Shown here piece by piece: positions 58,560 through 64,000 of a stretch of 64,000 nt of DNA (position 1 is the first letter of the stretch; each line of letters starts with the position of its first letter). Made by a program: the position numbers and the translations under genes. The stretch spans positions 104,192 through 168,191 of the forward strand of contig QKWP01000108.1 in the NCBI GenBank assembly GCA_003550325.1, given 5' to 3'. Source of the stretch: Gigaspora rosea (lineage: Eukaryota > Glomeromycota > Glomeromycetes > Diversisporales > Gigasporaceae). A model generated the notes under the pieces. The model was not told the origin of the DNA, did no database searches, and saw only the letters and a list, made by a program, of their open reading frames with translations.

Positions 58560-58672
58560 GGATGGCATGTCACTATGTCCAATTTGTTTCAATTTTTTTT
58601 GGACATATTCCAATTGAAAATGAACATATGTCCAAAAAAAATTGAAACCAATTGGACATAACGACGTGCCAT
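58560..58672. mobile_element. 113-bp fold-back element
   Basis: GATGGCA, TATGTCCAATT and GTTTCAATTTTTTTTGGACA are mirrored by TGTCCAAAAAAAATTGAAAC, AATTGGACATA and TGCCATC. Confidence 0.8.
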
Positions 58673-59264
58673 CACTGTGCCATCCCTGATAATGTTGATC
58701 ATGTAGACCTTTCTAATTACAGAAATTAAGTCTCATGACTATAGGATAAAATCTCGTTTCAAGAATGAAATTCAATAAGTAGATCAATTCAATTAATAAA
58801 ATTATCATAAACTATTTTTTGGTTTAACTAATCTATACAAATGGTGATATCAAAATGTATACTCTTAAATGACTAGATGATCAATATAATCAAATAATTG
58901 ACCCTATAAAACAAGCCAATCCGTGGTTATATTCCATGGTTTTCCCATAAATGTTGCATATTCACGGAATTAGGGATATCGCGGATCTGCGATAGCATAA
59001 TATGCGCATAATTCAGCATTTAAGCATATGCGAAAGCATATTCGCATATCAGGATGAATTTCTCATAATTAATAGAGCATAATCTGCGCATAAAAATGAC
59101 CGGAATTAAAGATCGAGTAATATCGAGTTTATTAATTTCCCCACCAGTTCCTATTGGACGCATAGAAATCTTGCATTTGAAATTTCAAATTACGGTACGA
59201 ATGTTAAGTAATAAAACATACCATTAAAATAGTATAAAAATTTAACAAGAAACATAAATTATGC

Positions 59265-59400
59265 CATGCAAAGATAATTTTTCGTTTTGCATAACTTGGT
59301 GTTCCAATATTGACTATAAATTTATATGCTCATGTTCACATATAAAGCCACGCAAAGTTAATTTTTCGGTTGCATAACATGGAATCAGAAATTTTGGTAT
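59265..59400 (+). repeat. GCCACGCAAAGTT repeat, two copies
   Basis: GCCATGCAAAGATAATTTTT and GCCACGCAAAGTTAATTTTT, each followed by CG, TTGCATAAC and TGG, resemble 12405-12470. Confidence 0.5.
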
Positions 59401-59605
59401 TTTTTTTCGGTTCTATTGGGTAATTCATGGTACCAACGGGCGACACCGAGAAAAAATTAAATAGCAAAAACGGAATAATTGGCACGATTGAAATTTAAAA
59501 AAAAAAAAATTTTTTTTTTGAAAATTAAGTCGACGAGTTATGAATTCTTTTCGTAATTTTATATTACACAGATTCTTGGGTTTTATTGGTAAGTTACTGA
59601 TGGGT

Positions 59606-59938
59606 TCAGTATTCACATATTCCAATTCCATTGCGATTACAATATCCAACATTATATGCTCCACTAGCACCACCCATTTCTAAAAATAAATGAATGCCTT
59701 ATGTTCATCCTTTTCAACTTCAATTCCTTCATCATAACAGACACCAACGAAAAATAATCCACAAGAAACATATTTCTCTGCTAATTTTTGGTAATAATTG
59801 AATACTTTGTGTTCATCCTTTTCAACCCATTTACCATAACGATAGCAAGTTGCAAGAACGATTTGAATCGTAGGATTAGTTTGATCATATAAGCAAAAAT
59901 CGATAGCATTAACTAGATTTTGCTTTTCTTTTTTTTTT
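59606..59938 (-). pseudogene. Sel1-repeat remnant, inverted paralogue of the left-end Sel1 array
   Basis: Minus strand: ATCYRYGKWVEKDEHKVFNY then YQKLAEK, VGVCYDEGIEVEKDEHKAFI then YF with a TAG or frame change, then LEMGGASGAYNVGYCNRNGI then GICEY and TGA (59606-59608). EKDEHKAFI and YCNRNGIGI match the Sel1 array at 1-539. Part of one repeat (YQKSA) is lost near 59680. The kinase remnant lies downstream on the same strand, reproducing the left-end gene order. Confidence 0.8.
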
Positions 59939-59939
59939 T

Positions 59940-60472
59940 TTTTTTTTTTTTATTATTATTATTATTTTATTAGAAATTGCTCTAACGATTCAAGAATTGA
60001 ATTAGAATTTTTCCTTTCAATCTTTCTCATTATAGAGATTACACATTTCTTTAACAATTTCATTTAGATAAGATCGTTAAAAATCTTATAAATTGTTATA
60101 TTGAACAATAAATGTATCGGAGGGGAATTCTATTTAGTTAACATGTATAAAACCCAAAACCCGATGGATTTGTCTTGCTTGAATTTGATATAAATCTCAT
60201 ATCATATTTAATGGAAAGAAAAGATTATCATTATTTGTTAGTTCTAATTTAAGCTCTAATGACTTAAAGATCACGGAAAAGGATGGTTTCATATTAAGTT
60301 TTATTGGTTACGTCAGGGTGTTAACGTTTGCCAAGGGTTTCATCTTTCTCATCTTTCTTGACTTAGGTTTCGTTTTTCGCCATTTTGGAAATAGGGTTAA
60401 ATAGGGTTGAACTTGAGAACAATCTTAGCTAGTATCACCATTTCGACTTTCAAAAATTCGCCAACAATGAGA
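59940..60472. other. Non-coding interval
   Basis: It starts with a T-tract and TAT repeats (59925-59970). No gene is supported. Confidence 0.5.
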
Positions 60473-60679
60473 CCCTATAAAAAAATTTGATATGGAAAAA
60501 TATGGAAAAATACATGGAAAAATAACCAGGAAAAATATGTAAAATAACCAGGAAATTCGTATGTAATTTACAGGTAATTTTACACTTTTTTAATGTTCTT
60601 TTTACATGCAAAATTCCATATTCAAAACACGGAAAATGTACCATTTACGTGTATTTGAAACATGTTATTTTATATAGAA
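60473..60679. mobile_element. CCCTATAA-type element, diverged
   Basis: CCCTATAAAAAAATTTG at the left; repeated ATGGAAAAATA/CCAGGAAA and later ACACGGAAAATGTACCATTT inside; a weaker CTATATAAAATAA right end (reverse complement). Similar internal words occur at 12046-12313. Confidence 0.4.
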
Positions 60680-61017
60680 AAATAACATATAATTATTATA
60701 TTTATTATTAATATTTTATATTTAATAAATTAAATTAATTAATATACGATATTTTTTTATTAAAAATGATTTAATAGATTTTATTTATTTAAAAAATTTT
60801 AATACTAATAAATTATTTTAACTAGTTATATCAAAATGAATTTATTAAAAGGCAATATATACATAATAGTTTAATACTACTATTTAGGTTCGATAAGATA
60901 TAGGTTGATTTCTTTTTCTTTTTGGTCATTTTTAATATTTTCTAAATTCATATTTATAATATTATAAATAATTAAATTATTTAATTAAATTATATAGATA
61001 TTATAAAATTTTGCTTT

Positions 61018-61206
61018 TTATAAATTTTTAGTTTTATCTTTATTTGTTTGAAATTCATTTTCATTTTTAATCTCATTTGCATTTTCAATTTCATTTTCAA
61101 TTTCATTTTCGCTTTCACTTATAATTTCTTCAACATCCGAATTGTTTCGATTTGCAATATTTACATTAGGCATTTTTTCTTGAACCTTTTGTTTCTTTTT
61201 TTTCAT
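61018..61206 (-). CDS. Acidic low-complexity ORF, possible 3' exon
   Basis: 62 codons: a Lys-rich start, then SESENEIENEIENANEIKNE. It lies downstream (minus strand) of the exons at 61330-61780 and could be their last exon, but no splice path is proven. Confidence 0.3.
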   Translation of the reverse strand: MKKKKQKVQEKMPNVNIANRNNSDVEEIISESENEIENEIENANEIKNENEFQTNKDKTKNL

Positions 61207-61329
61207 CTTTCATAAGAGCCTTAAAAAAATTAAAATTAAAATAATAAATATACTCTTAAAATATTAAGTTTTTTAAATTAAAAAATTTAGTAGTTTAAAT
61301 ATTTATTAAATAATAATAAATTAAAATTA

Positions 61330-61780
61330 AATTTTACTTCTATCCCGCATAACTTGCTTTATAGCTTCGTAATAGGCCCAGTTATTTTCCCCAAAATATT
61401 TCGAATATTCTTTTTTTAACTAAAAAATTTTTTTAGATCTGTATATATAAATATTTATAAATTATTACCATATCGATCCAGTTATTAACAAGTGTTGGTT
61501 TAACTCTAGAAATTGTTGTATCACATAAAATTCTATAGTTATCTAAAATAATTCCTGCCATTTTTTTTACTTCAGAAATTTCAGTTTCATTTAAAGAAAA
61601 AACTTTGCTTCACGAAATTTTTGTTTGTTTTTTATCTTTTGATACTTTTGGTTTAGAAATTATTGGAAGTCCAGAAGGGTTTTTATATTTAGCTTCGAGT
61701 GCAGAAATTTTTTGGACAGTTTCTGCAAGGAATTTTGGATTTCTTCCTGTGGTGTCATTATTAAAGATCTAAAAATTAAA
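61330..61780 (-). pseudogene. Unknown fungal protein, two exons, broken
   Basis: The minus-strand frame NPKFLAETVQKISALEAKYK, then PSGLPIISKPKVSKDKKQTK, is interrupted by TGA (about 61612) and continues LNETEISEVKKMAGIILDNY and VKPTLVNNWIDM. A GTAATA donor (61468) and TTTTTTAG acceptor (61420) give a 49-bp intron. LKKEYSKYFGENNWAYYEAI and KQVMRDRSK follow. The sequence reads as real protein (Lys-rich basic linker, then helical), but the family is not recognised. The start codon is unclear. Confidence 0.5.
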
Positions 61781-61984
61781 AAGGAAATAAAAAATTTCAA
61801 TATTTATATTTTGATCAACACGAAATTTCAACGTGTTTAATAAATTAAATATGATTGGCTACTAATTATAGGATGCATTACTTATTCTTGCTCAGATAAC
61901 ATGATATGACGAAGATGCATATGGTAATAATTACAGTTCAAATTCAAATAATAATATAATAAGTAAAAATGATATATATTATTC

Positions 61985-62259
61985 TTCCTTTATAAGAAAA
62001 TTTTTCAGATATAGCAAAAAACGAATTCGTCTTTTGCTATATATCTAATACAGTATACATGATTTTACCTGCAACTTTCCGTGTTTTTGCAGACTTACTG
62101 GCTTTTACATACTGATTTCCGATGTGTACAAAAATTTAGTGAAGTTCATGATTTTATTTTACATGCTGGTTCCGTGTCTATTCCGTGTGTGTCTGTATAT
62201 CTCCATGTTTTGCTACATGTATTTACATATCTTTGCGTGTGCCCTTTTCTTATAGGGAG
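61985..62259. mobile_element. CCCTATAAGAAAAG-type element, diverged
   Basis: CCTTTATAAGAAAATTTTTC at the left and (reverse complement) CTCCCTATAAGAAAAGGGCA at the right. Inside, TTCCGTGT and TACAT words recur, as in 12046-12313. Confidence 0.5.
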
Positions 62260-62739
62260 ATCATTAAATAACTATAACTTGAACTCATTAACTTAATAAT
62301 AATAATCAGTAACTTTTTTCAGTAATAATGGTTACATTCTTATATGTTATGCAGTCAATATTTAAATGATTGGACCAACTATTCACCACAATATTCAACA
62401 TATAATGGAGTCTTCTAATTAGTTGATAGCGTATTAAATATTTTTAATTAATTTATTGGTCAATAAACATGATTTGATTTCCATAATTCGAGTTGACATG
62501 AATTCGAGTTGACGTAAAGTCAACAGATCGAAAAGATGCTAAGCATGTGGATGCGCATCGTGGAACCATCAACCAGAACAAGTCCGGTCCAGATAATCAA
62601 AGGAGGTGAGTATGGTTTGAATAACTTTCCATAAACAGTAATCACTAACTTGATAAAGGCGACAATGAGAACAAAGATAAATCCATTGGAAACGCAAATT
62701 GGCCTTACGCCAATGATTGCTCACTCAACTGTGACAGGC

Positions 62740-62878
62740 CACAATTTCGACCCAACCCTCCCTCCCAAAAGAATCCGGCCATTCTCATAATATCATAACG
62801 TGTTTATAATCACGGCCAGCTGGCATTATGCAGATGGTCAGCGTTAAGCCACACAAACGCAACAAACTCAACGATTTT
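62740..62878 (+). repeat. GGCCGG/GGGAGCATATCCC repeat, diverged copy
   Basis: ACGGCCAGCTGGCATTATGC then AGCGTTAAGCCACACAAACG parallels the intact copies at 63452-63799. Confidence 0.65.
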
Positions 62879-62879
62879 A

Positions 62880-63022
62880 CAGGGCCGTCACAAAATTTCG
62901 GGTCGGATGTATCAGATCTAGTACAGGTAAAATTTTATATGAAAAATTGATCTATTCCGATCCTGCCGACCATGATTCCGATGCACTCCGACATATCCCG
63001 ATCCGAAATTTTGGGGACCCCG
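62880..63022. mobile_element. 143-bp MITE with TA flanks
   Basis: CAGGGCCGTCACAAAATTTC then GGGTCGG at the left and (reverse complement) CGGGGTCCCCAAAATTTC then GGATCGG at the right; TA at 62878-62879 and 63023-63024. Internal TCCGA/TCGGA motifs. Confidence 0.6.
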
Positions 63023-63092
63023 TATAAGGTAAACTCAACTGCTATATAAGCAAAATATCAATATCACATGTTTAAAGGTAAAAAAAAAAAAA

Positions 63093-63449
63093 NNNNNNNN
63101 NNNNNNNNNNNNNNNNNNNNNNNNNNNNNNNNNNNNNNNNNNNNNNNNNNNNNNNNNNNNNNNNNNNNNNNNNNNNNNNNNNNNNNNNNNNNNNNNNNNN
63201 NNNNNNNNNNNNNNNNNNNNNNNNNNNNNNNNNNNNNNNNNNNNNNNNNNNNNNNNNNNNNNNNNNNNNNNNNNNNNNNNNNNNNNNNNNNNNNNNNNNN
63301 NNNNNNNNNNNNNNNNNNNNNNNNNNNNNNNNNNNNNNNNNNNNNNNNNNNNNNNNNNNNNNNNNNNNNNNNNNNNNNNNNNNNNNNNNNNNNNNNNNNN
63401 NNNNNNNNNNNNNNNNNNNNNNNNNNNNNNNNNNNNNNNNNNNNNNNNN
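63093..63449. other. Assembly gap (357 N)
   Basis: A run of N preceded by an A-tract and followed by the GC-richer repeat. Reading frames across it are artefacts. Confidence 0.99.
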
Positions 63450-63451
63450 TT

Positions 63452-63799
63452 ATGCAATGCAGGCGGGAAACCACCGGCCAGCGCTAAGCCGCATAAACAA
63501 CTGCTTACGGTTATCTCCCGGCGCAATATTATTGCTATTTCCCGGGAGCATATCCCGTTTCAGTTTCAATTTCAATAGCACATAAATCACAGCTAAATGA
63601 ACCTGCCATTTTCATAACTATAACTAGTGAATGTCAATTCACATCACACACATCACATGTTCATATTAACGGCCGGCCTGCGTTACGCAGGCGGGAAACC
63701 ACCGGCCAGCGCTAAGCCGCACAAACTCAACTGCTTACGGTGATCTCCCGGCGCAATATTATTTGCTATTTCCGGGAGCATATCCCGTTTCAGTTTCAA
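63452..63799 (+). repeat. Tandem GGCCGG/GGGAGCATATCCC repeat, two units, period about 225 bp
   Basis: CAGGCGGGAAACCACCGGCC, AGCGCTAAGCCGCA, TCTCCCGGCGCAATATTATT and GGGAGCATATCCCGTTTCAG occur at 63459-63570 and again at 63683-63799 at about 95% identity. The GGCCGGCC, CGTTACGCAG and CCCGGGAGC motifs are palindromic. The array abuts the gap. Confidence 0.85.
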
Positions 63800-64000
63800 C
63801 AGCTAATATAATCTGCATCCATCAAATAAAATTAAACTCCGGTATATCAGACCGGACTATCCAATTGTAAGAAACATGCGTGCAATGCTTTTCGATCAAC
63901 ATATGATATCAAAAATATGGCAAAACAGGGATAGGCTGACGCCGTGGATGCCGTGGGAGTGCACATTAAGTCCGATAAATAAACTTAATCAACTGCCTAA
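63800..64000. other. Right edge, nothing recognised
   Basis: Mixed-composition sequence without a supported gene. Confidence 0.4.

Noticed and set aside
59425-59605. Continuation of the Sel1 remnant to 59425
   Set aside because: Sel1-like residues stop at the TGA near 59606 in the matching frame; the longer frame is a different phase with poly-Lys/Phe from an A/T tract.
63035-63526. Long frames across the N run
   Set aside because: They consist almost wholly of unknown residues and have no meaning.

Overview
This is an AT-rich fungal nuclear window dominated by transposable elements. Three things suggest an arbuscular mycorrhizal fungus such as Rhizophagus: Sel1-repeat and TKL-like kinase genes with a DLG instead of a DFG motif, short introns of about 50-80 bp, and TTAGGG-type tracts. 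The species is an inference. Only one gene looks intact, a secreted ML-domain lipid-binding protein at 55.4 kb. Nearly every other coding stretch is partial or broken.

Layout: 0-2.1 kb holds a Sel1-repeat reading frame followed by a frameshifted kinase. The kinase exons lie between two identical, inverted 174-bp MITEs. From 2.5 to 13.5 kb there are non-coding dispersed repeats, fold-backs and satellites, plus a small two-exon gene fragment at 6 kb. A tandemly duplicated unit at 13.5-15.8 kb carries an 11 x 51-bp minisatellite. A decayed Cys/Trp-repeat gene lies at 17.6-18.8 kb.

From 20.3 to 29.9 kb a GGGTC-rich hAT-like element is interrupted close to its right end by a complete but inactivated 8.2-kb Ty3/Gypsy retrotransposon (two LTRs, PBS, PPT, Gag zinc knuckle, protease, RT, RNase H, integrase). 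Its LTRs contain a stretch resembling a host Sel1 repeat. From 30 to 48 kb nothing convincing is coding. The sequence there is a dense set of MITEs, fold-backs, tRNA-derived SINE-like copies and a degenerate satellite. From 48.1 to 51.4 kb there is a 3.3-kb element with TIRs of about 350 bp, a broken CENPB/DDE_1 transposase and a second opposite-strand ORF.

After more short repeats comes the ML gene (55.4-55.9 kb). On the minus strand, 59.9 to 56.4 kb repeats the Sel1-then-kinase arrangement of the left end in decayed form. Another broken gene lies at 61.0-61.8 kb. The right end is GC-richer repeat around an assembly gap (63093-63449).

The biology seen is mainly repeat dynamics: nested insertion, MITE spread in and around host genes, decay of a Sel1/kinase family, and C-to-T-biased inactivation of a retroelement. 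All calls were made by eye; no database searches were run.
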